Assembly: GCA_025462725.1 (NCBI GenBank)
Contig: JAOAPE010000013.1
Span: 1 to 64,000, forward strand
From: Terriglobales bacterium
GTDB taxonomy: Bacteria > Acidobacteriota > Terriglobia > Terriglobales > Acidobacteriaceae
Direction of reading: 5' to 3'
DNA length: 64,000 bases
Shown here: piece by piece, positions 18,112 to 26,983 of the stretch
Layout of the letters: the number at the start of each line of letters is the position of its first letter
How positions within the stretch are numbered: the first letter of the stretch is position 1
Made by a program: the position numbers and the translations under genes
The notes under the pieces: model-generated
Seen by the model: the letters and a program-made list of their open reading frames with translations, nothing else
What the model was told of the DNA's origin: nothing
Databases searched by the model: none

Positions 18112-19173
18112 ATGAAAGAATTCTTTGTCGACCAGTCGGCCCAGTGTGAGAACCAGAACGTAACTACCTCGTTCGTCGTCGCAGCCAAGCAGGTCAAGCC
18201 GAAGAAGAATGGCGACCCTTACCTCGCGCTAACACTGGCTGACCGTACCGGCCAGATCGAAGCGAAGATGTGGGACGGCGTCGCCGAAACCATCGATCAA
18301 TTCGAGCAAGACGACTTCATCAAGATCCGCGGGCTGATCAATAAGTACAACGGACGCTTCCAACTCACGATCCATAAACTCCGCCGCATGGAAGAGTCAG
18401 AGATCGAATACGCTGACTACCTTCCCAAGACAAGTAAAGACGTTGATGAGCTGTGGAAGACGCTGGCCGGCTTCGTCGAGTCCTTCACTGACCAAAACCT
18501 GAAGACGCTGGTGCAGGCCTTCATGGCGGACCCTGAGATCGAGCGCGCCTACAAGAACGCTCCCGCTGCAAAGACCTTGCATCATGCTTTCATCGGTGGA
18601 CTCCTCGATCACGTTGTCTCGCTCTTCACGTCGTGCGACCTTGTCTGCCGAAATTACGCACACGTGAATCGCGACCTCGTTTTGACCGGCGCATTTCTGC
18701 ACGACATCGGCAAGATCCACGAACTCTCCTACGCACGCTCGTTCAGCTACACCACCAAAGGACAGCTTCTGGGACACATGATCATTGAGCTTGAAATGCT
18801 GCACAAGAAGCTCGCCAGCCTGCCGGATTTCCCGTCGCAGTTGAAGATCCTTCTGGAGCACCTCATCATCAGCCATCACGGACAATACGAGTTTGGCTCG
18901 CCCAAACTCCCCATGTTTCCTGAAGCGCTGTTGCTGCACTACATGGATGACCTCGATTCAAAGATGGAGTCCATGCGCGCGCATTTCGAGCGCGAGCGCG
19001 GACTCGAATCCGATTGGACTGGCTACAATGCATCGCTCGGACGTCCGCTGTTGAACACGCAGAAATTCTTATCCAAAGTAGGGCAGCCGAGCGACTCCGC
19101 TCCCAAGGCCGACGCCGCAAAGGCTGGAGCAGAAACTTCCGCAGCTCCCACCATCGATCCCGAACTGAAATAG
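18112..19173 (+). CDS. YhaM-like 3'-5' exoribonuclease (OB fold + HD domain)
   Basis: The 353-residue protein has an N-terminal nucleic-acid-binding OB fold (about residues 12-95, with LADRTGQIEAKMW) and a C-terminal HD phosphohydrolase domain. The HD landmarks HHAFIGGLLDH, FLHDIGKIHEL and ISHHGQYEFGSP supply the metal-binding His/Asp residues. This matches the YhaM family of exonucleases acting on RNA or DNA. A GGAAGGAG ribosome binding site precedes the ATG. The C-terminal 30 residues are low-complexity Ala/Lys/Pro. A HAD hydrolase gene follows after 2 bp, so they form an operon. Confidence 0.88.
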   Translation: MKEFFVDQSAQCENQNVTTSFVVAAKQVKPKKNGDPYLALTLADRTGQIEAKMWDGVAETIDQFEQDDFIKIRGLINKYNGRFQLTIHKLRRMEESEIEYADYLPKTSKDVDELWKTLAGFVESFTDQNLKTLVQAFMADPEIERAYKNAPAAKTLHHAFIGGLLDHVVSLFTSCDLVCRNYAHVNRDLVLTGAFLHDIGKIHELSYARSFSYTTKGQLLGHMIIELEMLHKKLASLPDFPSQLKILLEHLIISHHGQYEFGSPKLPMFPEALLLHYMDDLDSKMESMRAHFERERGLESDWTGYNASLGRPLLNTQKFLSKVGQPSDSAPKADAAKAGAETSAAPTIDPELK

Positions 19174-19175
19174 AA

Positions 19176-19874
19176 ATGAGCAAGCTCGATTTCAACCAGT
19201 TCGAAGTCCTTACTTTTGATTGCTACGGGACTCTGATCGATTGGGAATCAGGGATTCTCGGCGCCTTTCGTCGCGCATTCGCCGCCCGCGGCCGCAGTTT
19301 CGAAGACAAAGAAATCCTCACCGCGTACTCCGAGATTGAGCCATCGGTGCAGGCAGAAGGATATCGTCTCTACCGCGATGTCCTCGCCGAGGTGATGGCG
19401 CGAATCGGCAAGCGATATGAAATAGATTGGACCGAGAAGGAACTCTCTTCGCTCGCCGAATCCATTCGCGATTGGCAGCCGTTTCCGGATACCGTCCCCG
19501 CATTGCGCAAGCTGAAGTCGAAATACAAACTGGCGATCATTTCCAACATCGATGACGATCTCTTCGCGCACTCCGCTCGACATCTCGAGGTCCCATTCGA
19601 CCACGTGATAACCGCCGAACAGGTGGGCAGCTACAAACCTTCGCACAGAAATTTTCAGACGGCATTGAACAGGATCGGATTACCTAAAGAGAAAATCCTG
19701 CATGTGGCAGAAAGTATCTTCCATGACGTGATCCCTGCCCGTGAACTTGGATTGCGTAGTGTATGGGTGAATCGACGCGCAGCGCGGGGCGGCGTGGGAG
19801 CCTCCATGAATGCAGTCGGCACTCCCGATTTGGAAGTGCCTGACCTGGAGACTCTCGCTGGGCTGGCTGTTTAG
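19176..19874 (+). CDS. HAD-superfamily hydrolase (haloacid dehalogenase type II-like)
   Basis: The 232-residue protein has HAD motif I FDCYGTLIDW with the nucleophilic Asp, motif II IISNID, the Lys of motif III in GSYKPSHRNF and a motif IV region HVAESIFHDV. The arrangement matches haloacid-dehalogenase type II or related small-molecule phosphatases; the actual substrate is unknown. I chose the ATG at 19176, 2 bp after the exoribonuclease stop, because it starts exactly at the fold. The stop overlaps the convergent response-regulator stop by 4 bp. Confidence 0.85.
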   Translation: MSKLDFNQFEVLTFDCYGTLIDWESGILGAFRRAFAARGRSFEDKEILTAYSEIEPSVQAEGYRLYRDVLAEVMARIGKRYEIDWTEKELSSLAESIRDWQPFPDTVPALRKLKSKYKLAIISNIDDDLFAHSARHLEVPFDHVITAEQVGSYKPSHRNFQTALNRIGLPKEKILHVAESIFHDVIPARELGLRSVWVNRRAARGGVGASMNAVGTPDLEVPDLETLAGLAV

Positions 19875-20701
19875 GCTGTCTTCTTCAACATTGCGGGTTT
19901 GCAATCACGGATAAACGTGGTCATCGCTTCCCGCAGTCGCGCGTCCAGGCTGTTGCTGATGCGCACCATGTCCGGAATCAAAGAGCTTACTTCCACCATC
20001 AACAGATTTTCCTGGATTGTTGTGTAAATGATGTTTCTTAGGATTCGCATCTCATCGACAAGGTCCAGTATCTTGAATTTCTGCTGCGCACGCAGTTTGC
20101 CATGTTCCTCTGCTGCCTCCGTCACGGAAGGCATCTTCTTCTCTTGGCGCTGTTGCAAATCTCTAACAAGTTCTTTCAGCACCTTTGGAAGACTGTTCCT
20201 GACTTCGTCGTCACTCAATGATTGCGTTGGAATCTCCGGGCGCTTTCTCAATTCTTCGATATAGCGGCCCATGATCTCTTCGGCATTCTTGTCGATCAGC
20301 TCAGAAACGTTAAGCCGTTGGCTGGGAATAAAGCGGCTGCGATTCTGCAGTTTGTGGCGGATCGTGTCGATCAGTTCTTCGGTGTTGGCCGGTTTGACGA
20401 TGTAATCATCCACTTGTCCGCGGATTGCTTCGAGCGCCGTCTCGAACGCCGGATATCCCGTAATGATGATAGTGAGCGCATCCGGCTGCACTCGGCGCAT
20501 AGCGCTGACCACAGTGAATCCATCGCTCGGCTCTCCGATGTTCAAGTCGGAGAGCAAAACGTCGAACTTTTCTGACTGGATCAGCTTCAGCGCATCCGTG
20601 ACGTTTGCCGCAGACTTGACCTCGAACTCGTGCATCTCGAGGATCAGCGGCAGCGTCAGCCGAATCGTGGGCTCATCGTCCACAAACAGCAGCTTGGTCA
20701 T
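19871..20701 (-). CDS. Response regulator with RsbRD-like helical output domain
   Basis: A receiver domain (about residues 1-118) has the acidic pair DDE at 8-10, the phosphorylatable Asp52 (LLSDLNIGE) and the KPAN Lys near residue 103. The C-terminal 150 residues are helical, start with EIMGRYIEELRKRPEI and lack any DNA-binding motif; the pattern resembles RsbR/RsbRD N-terminal or globin-like sensor domains. It probably passes the signal to a protein partner rather than to DNA. It is the last gene of an operon with the histidine kinase and the NarL-type regulator (8 bp gap). Confidence 0.82.
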   Translation of the reverse strand: MTKLLFVDDEPTIRLTLPLILEMHEFEVKSAANVTDALKLIQSEKFDVLLSDLNIGEPSDGFTVVSAMRRVQPDALTIIITGYPAFETALEAIRGQVDDYIVKPANTEELIDTIRHKLQNRSRFIPSQRLNVSELIDKNAEEIMGRYIEELRKRPEIPTQSLSDDEVRNSLPKVLKELVRDLQQRQEKKMPSVTEAAEEHGKLRAQQKFKILDLVDEMRILRNIIYTTIQENLLMVEVSSLIPDMVRISNSLDARLREAMTTFIRDCKPAMLKKTA

Positions 20702-20709
20702 GCAGGGCC

Positions 20710-21378
20710 TTATCCAGTGATCGGGATTTTGATGATTTTCTTTTGGATCGCGTACGTGACCAACTGTGCTTTGTTGTGGATGTCTAGCTTGCGCATGAGG
20801 TTGAACTTGTGCGCTTCGATGGTTTTCACGCTAAGACCCAGGATCACGGCAATCTCTTTCACCGAGTTTCCTTCGGCGAGCAGCTTCAGGATCTCTCGTT
20901 CGCGCGGAGTCAGCGTGGAAATGCGCGGACGCAACTTGGTGTCGCGGACGCGCGAGCGGAAGTCTTCCACCAGCTTACCCAGCACTTGGGAGCTGAGATA
21001 TTTGCCGCCTTTGTATACATCGCGAACTGCCGTGAGCAACTGCGGCGCCGGCGTATCTTTCAGGACGTAACCAGCAGCGCCTGCTTCGAGGCATTGAACG
21101 AGGTAGTCTTCATCTTCGTACATCGTGAGGAACAGGACTTTCGTCTCAGGACGGTTCTTCCTGATCTGCCGCGCGGCTTCGAACGACGAGAGGCCGGGCA
21201 TGCCAATGTCCATCAGCACGATGTCGGGTCGCAATTCACGCGCTTTCTCTACGGCTTGTCCGGCGTCAGACGCTTCCGCGATCACTTCAAAGTCAGACGA
21301 CTCGGTTTCCAACAACCTGCGGACTCCCTGGCGGAAGAGCGTGTGATCATCGGTCAAAAGACACTTTATCTTAGGCAT
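20710..21378 (-). CDS. NarL/FixJ-family response regulator (LuxR-type HTH)
   Basis: The 222-residue protein has a receiver domain with TDDHTLFRQG at the start, the phospho-acceptor Asp57 (DIVLMDIGMPG) and the conserved Lys in VLKDTPA. A LuxR-type helix-turn-helix covers about residues 155-215 (LTPREREILKLLAEG, VKTIEAHKFNLMRKL). The ATG lies 8 bp inside the kinase gene with GGAG upstream, so translation is coupled. It is the DNA-binding output of the adjacent kinase. Its target genes are not known. Confidence 0.93.
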   Translation of the reverse strand: MPKIKCLLTDDHTLFRQGVRRLLETESSDFEVIAEASDAGQAVEKARELRPDIVLMDIGMPGLSSFEAARQIRKNRPETKVLFLTMYEDEDYLVQCLEAGAAGYVLKDTPAPQLLTAVRDVYKGGKYLSSQVLGKLVEDFRSRVRDTKLRPRISTLTPREREILKLLAEGNSVKEIAVILGLSVKTIEAHKFNLMRKLDIHNKAQLVTYAIQKKIIKIPITG

Positions 21379-23050
21379 TGGTATCGCTTTCTCCGCCTTC
21401 AGCACTGGCGGCGTACATAACTTGGGGGGGTGGGATTTCTAATACTTGTTCTTTTCCGGCCACTCGCTCCGTGGCCGGGACTTCAATCTCGATGCGCGTG
21501 CCTTTGCCCTTGAGAGACACAACACGCACTACTCCGCCGAGCATTGCTACACGTTCTTTGATTCCAGCTAGTCCGAATGAGTTCCCCCGGAAGTTGCTCT
21601 TTGGGAAGATTCCTATACCGTCATCCTCAACCAGCAGCTTTACCGTTCCGTTGTTTCGCGTCATGGAAACGCTTGCCTTGTTCGCCTGTGCGTGTTTGGC
21701 GACGTTGTGCAGCGCTTCCTGGACAATGCGATAGACCGTGGTTTCCGTTTCCTGGCTAAGGCGGCCAACTTCGTCTGAGATGGCGACGCGCGTTTTCACG
21801 CCGGCATTCTTTTCCAGGTCCTTTGCTTCTTTGCGCAATGCGGCAGAAAGTCCCAATTCCTGCAATACCAAGGGAGAGAGTCGCGCTATGATCCGGCGTA
21901 TTCCATCGATTGTGCGGTCAACCACGTCGAGGGCTTCCTGCACTTTGTCCTTCGGAGCGCGACCGCTCAAGCTGGCTTGCAGCATGTCCAGATACAAACG
22001 GATCACCATCAGGCCCTGCCCGGTCTCATCATGGAGTTCACGGCTGATGCGGGTACGCTCTTCTTCTTGTGCGCGAAGCAGATGACTGGAAAGTTCGGCG
22101 ATCTTTGTTTCGCGCTCGCGCAGCATCTGCGTCATCTGCGCTCGGTCAATGGCCATGGCGGAGCGGTCCGCAATGGCACGCATGAGGCCGCGCTCGGTCG
22201 GCATCCACTCGTACGGCTTTGCAAAACCGATGAGCATCACGCCAATGGTCTTACCGTTATATTTCAGCGGCACGCCCCAAAGCGTGGTGGCAAGTACCTT
22301 TAGTTCCTGATGGACAATGCGGTCATCCTGGCTCGCGTTCAATACGAGCTCCGGCTCGCCGCTTCGCGCAATGGCGCCGCAAATCCCCTGGCCGAGTGTC
22401 ACGCTGAATTCCCCGCGCATCTTCGGATCCACACCAACCGAAGCGTGAACGCGCAACAGATCGCTTTCTTCATCACGAAGCAAGACCAGACCGATCACTG
22501 CTTCGAATGTCTCGCAGGTGATCTCAAGAACCCGCTGGAGCATCGTCTCCAAGCTCCTGTCTGCGAGTTCCACATCGAGGATCGCGAGCAGCGATTGCGA
22601 TTCTTTCGCCCGCGCATCAAAGTAAGCCGCTGAGATAGCACCGAAGGTTGAGGAGGAAAGCATTCCCATTGCCACTTGAAACTGTGTGCGACGTTCCCCG
22701 AAAATGCTTCCTACATAAGGTTCGCAAACATCTTCTGAGATCTCTAAAGCGCGTTTGACGACGCGGGTGTCGACTTCGAGCTTTGCTAGCCTGATCCCAA
22801 AATATTCCACGTTCTCGAAAAATCCGTTGAAGTCACTGTGCAGAAAATAAGATGACCCGGTCGCGACGGTCACTCGCTCTAACGTGGCAAGTGTGCGTTC
22901 ACACAACGTGAACTCTTGCAGGATGCGCATGCGCCAATTGGCGATGATGTCAGGGAAATAGGGCTGAAGTGCTTGGGCGAGTTCCAGGATCAGGTCTCGC
23001 GAGCGGTCATTCAACGGCAAAACAGCAGTCACATCTACTCCGGGGCCCAT
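21371..23050 (-). CDS. Cytoplasmic sensor histidine kinase (GAF + HisKA_3)
   Basis: The 559-residue protein has no membrane segment. An N-terminal helical domain (about residues 20-165, IIANWRMRIL at the start) looks globin- or RsbRD-like. A GAF domain follows (about 170-315), then a HisKA_3 H-box RELHDETGQGL with the phospho-acceptor His near residue 338 and an HATPase domain with EDDGIG and FGLAGIKERV. It phosphorylates the coupled NarL-type regulator. The start could be ATG 23050 or GTG 23032; the latter has GGAG 6 nt upstream. The stimulus may be a small molecule or gas bound by the N-terminal or GAF domain. Confidence 0.9.
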   Translation of the reverse strand: MGPGVDVTAVLPLNDRSRDLILELAQALQPYFPDIIANWRMRILQEFTLCERTLATLERVTVATGSSYFLHSDFNGFFENVEYFGIRLAKLEVDTRVVKRALEISEDVCEPYVGSIFGERRTQFQVAMGMLSSSTFGAISAAYFDARAKESQSLLAILDVELADRSLETMLQRVLEITCETFEAVIGLVLLRDEESDLLRVHASVGVDPKMRGEFSVTLGQGICGAIARSGEPELVLNASQDDRIVHQELKVLATTLWGVPLKYNGKTIGVMLIGFAKPYEWMPTERGLMRAIADRSAMAIDRAQMTQMLRERETKIAELSSHLLRAQEEERTRISRELHDETGQGLMVIRLYLDMLQASLSGRAPKDKVQEALDVVDRTIDGIRRIIARLSPLVLQELGLSAALRKEAKDLEKNAGVKTRVAISDEVGRLSQETETTVYRIVQEALHNVAKHAQANKASVSMTRNNGTVKLLVEDDGIGIFPKSNFRGNSFGLAGIKERVAMLGGVVRVVSLKGKGTRIEIEVPATERVAGKEQVLEIPPPQVMYAASAEGGESDTNA

Positions 23051-23392
23051 GCAAAATTCTTGTGCAGCTACTTGGATGCAGCTACTCTGATTGCGAGAAG
23101 CTAACTAGTTCGACAACATTAATTGTGCAGCGATGGCGCAATTGTACCCCGATTTCGCCTTAGTATTACATGAATTATTAACTTTTTAAGCATCAGTGTT
23201 AAGGCTTAGGCCGGAGGCGGGTTTCGCAGGAGAACGCTTGGTTTCAGTTCCGCAACTCGCCGCCTATTGCTCATAAGTTCATAGAAGGCGTGACGAGGCC
23301 TTCTAAGCCCAGCAAACCTCGCATCGGATAGAATCGTTCATCCTGTTTTTTCCAGACCTTTTAGGACTAAGACAGGACTTACTCAGACCTTA
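23051..23392. other. Divergent intergenic region, kinase operon / aroC
   Basis: These 342 bp hold the divergent promoters of the two-component operon and aroC. I see no gene here. The only clear structure is a perfect 8-bp inverted repeat with an 8-nt loop at 23282-23305 in the aroC leader. An A/T-rich patch lies at about 23165-23190. Confidence 0.6.
23282..23305 (+). promoter_or_regulatory. Hairpin in the aroC leader
   Basis: TAGAAGGC and GCCTTCTA form a perfect 8-bp stem with loop 23290-23297, about 90 bp before the aroC ATG. No T-run follows, so it is not a standard terminator. An operator or mRNA structure is possible. Confidence 0.3.
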
Positions 23393-24574
23393 ATGCTGCG
23401 CTACTACACCGCCGGAGAATCCCACGGAGAGTCCCTCATTGCCGTCATCTCCGGCATTCCGGCAGGTCTGGAGATCGATCAAGCATTTGTTGACCGCGAA
23501 CTCTGGCGCAGACAACAAGGCTTTGGCCGTGGCGGACGCATGCGCATAGAGAGTGACCATGCTCATTTCCTCTCTGGAATACGCAACGGGAAGACGATCG
23601 GCTCGCCTATTTCCATTCAGCTCGAGAACAAAGATTGGAAGAATTGGGAAGAAGCGCTGCCCGTACGAGCGGGAGATCCGGCCAAGCACAAAGCAGTAGC
23701 TTCTCCACGGCCAGGTCATGCCGATCTCGCCGGAGCGCTGAAATACGATCTGCCGGAAGCGCGATACGTTTTGGAACGCGCATCAGCGCGCGAATCCGCA
23801 GCGCGAGTCGCAGTCGGCGCCATTGCAAAACTGCTGCTGCGAGAATTGGGAATCGACGTACTGAGTCATGTGATCGCAGTAGGCTCGGCAGCAAACGAGG
23901 GCGAAGCTTCTTGGGATCAACTCGTTGCTCTCCATGCGAAGAACGAAGTCCTGCTCAATTGCGCGGATGAATCTGCCGAACAAGCAATGAAAGCTGAAGT
24001 GGACAAAGCATTGCGCACCGGAGATTCCGTCGGCGGAGTCTTCGAAGTCATCGCGCACAAAGTTCCGCCCGGCTTGGGAACGTACGCAAATTGGGACGAG
24101 CGCCTCGACGGCCTGCTCGCTTCCGCCGTGATGTCATTGCAAGCGGTTAAAGCGGTTGAGATCGGTCGCGGCATCCACGCTGCCACATCGTTTGGATCAA
24201 CGGTTCATGACGAGATCGGATATTCATCCCAGGAAGACAACAATGCTCACACCCGGTTCACGCGTCCCAGCAACAACGCTGGAGGCATCGAAGGCGGGAT
24301 ATCGAACGGTGAAGATGTGGTTGTGCGCGGCTATTTGAAGCCGATTTCCACTTTGCGGCGTCCCTTACAATCAGTGGACTTCAAGACCCGAGAAACAGTG
24401 AAGGCGGCTTACGAACGGTCCGATGTTTGCGTGGTGCCAGCCGCTGGCGTTGCGGCGGAATCCATGGTGGCTCTAACGCTGGCGAAATGCGCTTTGGAGA
24501 AATTCGGCGGAGACTCAATGACCGAACTGCTCCGCAACTTCAAAGGCTATTGCGAGCAGATTGAGAAATTCTGA
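23393..24574 (+). CDS. aroC: Chorismate synthase
   Basis: The 393-residue protein carries the family signatures: GESHGESL near the N-terminus, RPGHADLAG with the conserved Asp, and RASARESAARVAVGA. It converts 5-enolpyruvylshikimate 3-phosphate to chorismate with reduced FMN in the cytosol, the last step of the shikimate pathway. The length is full. No other aromatic-pathway gene is adjacent, and the next gene is an antiporter 67 bp downstream. Confidence 0.97.
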   Translation: MLRYYTAGESHGESLIAVISGIPAGLEIDQAFVDRELWRRQQGFGRGGRMRIESDHAHFLSGIRNGKTIGSPISIQLENKDWKNWEEALPVRAGDPAKHKAVASPRPGHADLAGALKYDLPEARYVLERASARESAARVAVGAIAKLLLRELGIDVLSHVIAVGSAANEGEASWDQLVALHAKNEVLLNCADESAEQAMKAEVDKALRTGDSVGGVFEVIAHKVPPGLGTYANWDERLDGLLASAVMSLQAVKAVEIGRGIHAATSFGSTVHDEIGYSSQEDNNAHTRFTRPSNNAGGIEGGISNGEDVVVRGYLKPISTLRRPLQSVDFKTRETVKAAYERSDVCVVPAAGVAAESMVALTLAKCALEKFGGDSMTELLRNFKGYCEQIEKF

Positions 24575-24641
24575 CCAGGCAATTCCTTGTCATATATCTG
24601 AACACATTTTCGTATTCCCGCATCTTTCTTAGCGTGGTGCG

Positions 24642-26255
24642 ATGCAAGTCAGCAACATCCATGCCGTTCAGTTCGTCTTCTTACTGCTGCTGTTCTTCGT
24701 CGCGGCATTCGCGGTCGTCGCGCAAAAACTCAAAACTCCCTTTCCTATCATCTTAGTGCTCGCAGGGCTGCTGTTGAGTTTCGTCCCCGGCGTTCCGCGC
24801 GTTCACCTCAATCCGGACATCATCTTTTTTGTCCTCTTACCGCCTCTCCTGTACTCCGCCGCATGGCTTACCTCTTGGAGAGATTTCCGCTACCACCTGG
24901 TCAGCATTCTGCTGCTCGCGTTCGGTCTGGTTACCTTCACAGTCTTCGCGGTTGCTTCCGCGGCTACGCGGGTCTTCGCCGGATTCGACTGGCGCACCGG
25001 GTTCGTGCTCGGGGCAGTAGTCTCAACCACGGACGCGCTCGCCGCAACGTCCATTGCCAAGCGCGTGGGATTGCCGCAACGCATCGTCGACATCCTCGAA
25101 GGAGAGAGCCTGGTCAACGATGCCACCGGCCTGCTCGCGTTGGAATTCGGTATCGCCATGGTCGTTCAGCAATACACCCCAACTTTCACAGTGGCTTTCG
25201 CGCGCCTGACCTACCTCACACTTGCTGGACTCGTGATCGGCCTCGTCGTCGGTGTCATTGTGGAGTGGCTTGAGCGCCGAATTGATGATGGCCCTATTGA
25301 GATCACCCTGAGCGTGCTGGTTCCTTATGCGGCCTATCTCGCCGCAGAAGGAGCGCGGGCCTCCGGTGTGCTGGCCGTTGTTGTTTCTGGACTTTACCTC
25401 AGTCGCAAGAGCCCGGAGTTTTTCTCTCCGAATGTCCGCATCCAGGTCTACTCCGTTTGGCGGACGTTGACCTTTGTCCTGAACGGAGTCGTCTTTGTCT
25501 TGATCGGCCTGCAGCTTCCGTATGTGCGTGCCGGGATTGAAAACTATATTCTCCGCGAATTGCTGATTTACGGGGTTCTCTTTAGTGCCCTTGTCATAGC
25601 GCTACGGCTTGTCTGGATATATCCCTCAGCGCACGTGGCCATCTTCATCCGCCGCCGACTTCTGGGCCAAGCTGAAGAAGTCCCGCCCGCGCGTCAGATC
25701 TTTGTCGTCGGCTGGACGGGAATGCGCGGCGTCATCGCGCTCGCTGCGGCCATGGCCTTACCTGAATCGCTCGCGAACGGCAATCCATTTCCGCAACGTA
25801 ACCTGATCGTGTTTCTGACCTTCTGTGTGATTCTGGTAACGCTTGTCCTGCAGGGCCTCACACTTCCAATGTTGATACGGCGTTTAGGCTTAGTGGGAAC
25901 TGAAGGCTTTCATTGCGGGGAGAGGGAAGCCCGGAGAATCGTTCTGGAAGCGGCCCTTGCCCACATTGAGGAAAAGCGGGAGGACGACCGGCCGGAGTTC
26001 GCTGGCATCTACGATGATCTTGCCCAGCACTACAGGGACCGTCTTGAGAGCGCGACCGACGACCAGGATGAAAGAAGCGCAGCTTCCTATGCACGCCTTC
26101 TTGATTTCTCGCTTGAATTGAATCAGGTTGAGCGTCAGGCTGCTGTCCGGTTGCGCAACGAAGGCAGGATCAACGATGAGGTGTTTCGCGAACTCGAACG
26201 CGAGCTTGACCTGACCGAAGTGCGGCTACAGGAGCGATCGCAGCACATGGCCTGA
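24642..26255 (+). CDS. Na+/H+ antiporter (CPA1 family)
   Basis: The 537-residue protein has about twelve transmembrane segments in the first 410 residues and a charged cytosolic tail of about 125 residues. The CPA1 landmarks are PPLLYSAAW in the fourth helix and GAVVSTTDALAATSI followed by EGESLVNDATGL, which includes the ion-binding Asp. It exchanges H+ for Na+ (or K+) at the inner membrane for pH and salt homeostasis. The start ATG directly precedes the first helix. It may share a transcript with aroC but has no functional link to it. Confidence 0.92.
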   Translation: MQVSNIHAVQFVFLLLLFFVAAFAVVAQKLKTPFPIILVLAGLLLSFVPGVPRVHLNPDIIFFVLLPPLLYSAAWLTSWRDFRYHLVSILLLAFGLVTFTVFAVASAATRVFAGFDWRTGFVLGAVVSTTDALAATSIAKRVGLPQRIVDILEGESLVNDATGLLALEFGIAMVVQQYTPTFTVAFARLTYLTLAGLVIGLVVGVIVEWLERRIDDGPIEITLSVLVPYAAYLAAEGARASGVLAVVVSGLYLSRKSPEFFSPNVRIQVYSVWRTLTFVLNGVVFVLIGLQLPYVRAGIENYILRELLIYGVLFSALVIALRLVWIYPSAHVAIFIRRRLLGQAEEVPPARQIFVVGWTGMRGVIALAAAMALPESLANGNPFPQRNLIVFLTFCVILVTLVLQGLTLPMLIRRLGLVGTEGFHCGEREARRIVLEAALAHIEEKREDDRPEFAGIYDDLAQHYRDRLESATDDQDERSAASYARLLDFSLELNQVERQAAVRLRNEGRINDEVFRELERELDLTEVRLQERSQHMA

Positions 26256-26323
26256 CAAGGCTTCGGACTCATCAATCGAAGTACTTGGGGGGAGAATCCT
26301 GAGCGCGAAGATATAATTCACCT

Positions 26324-26872
26324 GTGGAAACAAAGTCCAAAGCGAAGATATACCCGATTGTTCTCTACGGCGACCAAGTGCTGGAGAAGACGGCCGAACC
26401 AGTCACAGTGTTCGACGCTGAACTTCGAACTCTGCTCGATGACATGTTCGAGTCGATGTACGCCGCTCACGGTGTCGGCCTTGCTGCTCCGCAGATCGGA
26501 ATTCCCAAACGCATCGCCGTCGTCGATTGCAGTTTCAAAGAGCGTCCTGCAGAGCGGATTGTTCTCGTCAACCCTGAGATCATCGGGCAGGAGGGTAAAC
26601 AAAGCAGCGGAGAAGGCTGCCTCAGCCTCCCCGACTTCCGCGAGAATGTCACCCGCGCAAACCGCGTCACTGTCCGCGCGCAAGACGGCCATGGCAAGGA
26701 ATTCGAGATGACCGGCGAAGGCCTGCTCGCTCGCGCGTTCCTCCACGAGACAGACCATTTGAATGGAAAGCTCTTCATCTCCCACGTCAGCGCTCTCAAG
26801 CGCGACCTCATTAAGCGGAAGATCAAAAAGCTAGTAAAAGCCGGCGAGTGGAGATACGAAAGGCCGTTGTAA
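26324..26872 (+). CDS. def: Peptide deformylase
   Basis: The 182-residue protein has all three deformylase motifs: GVGLAAPQIG (motif I), EGCLSLP with the metal-binding Cys (motif II) and HETDHLNG with the two His ligands and catalytic Glu (motif III). It removes the formyl group from nascent N-termini. The start is a GTG; no ATG is available before the conserved IYPIVLYGDQVL segment. In most bacteria fmt follows directly; here about 1.8 kb of unrelated DNA separates def from fmt. A G7 run occurs about 35 bp upstream. Confidence 0.96.
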   Translation: METKSKAKIYPIVLYGDQVLEKTAEPVTVFDAELRTLLDDMFESMYAAHGVGLAAPQIGIPKRIAVVDCSFKERPAERIVLVNPEIIGQEGKQSSGEGCLSLPDFRENVTRANRVTVRAQDGHGKEFEMTGEGLLARAFLHETDHLNGKLFISHVSALKRDLIKRKIKKLVKAGEWRYERPL

Positions 26873-26983
26873 GTTGTCTTGTGCTTCTCGCGTTCCCCTT
26901 CTGAGCCTCACGTTTGCTGTCCCGCTGCTTTCTGTCGGTTCCCCTATACTTGACCAAAGTAGCCAAGGGGGATGCCTAAGAAC

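Noticed and set aside
23165-23190. Possible replication origin or DnaA-box cluster in the AT-rich patch before aroC
   Set aside because: The patch is short, I found no repeated DnaA-box-like 9-mers, and no origin-linked gene is nearby.
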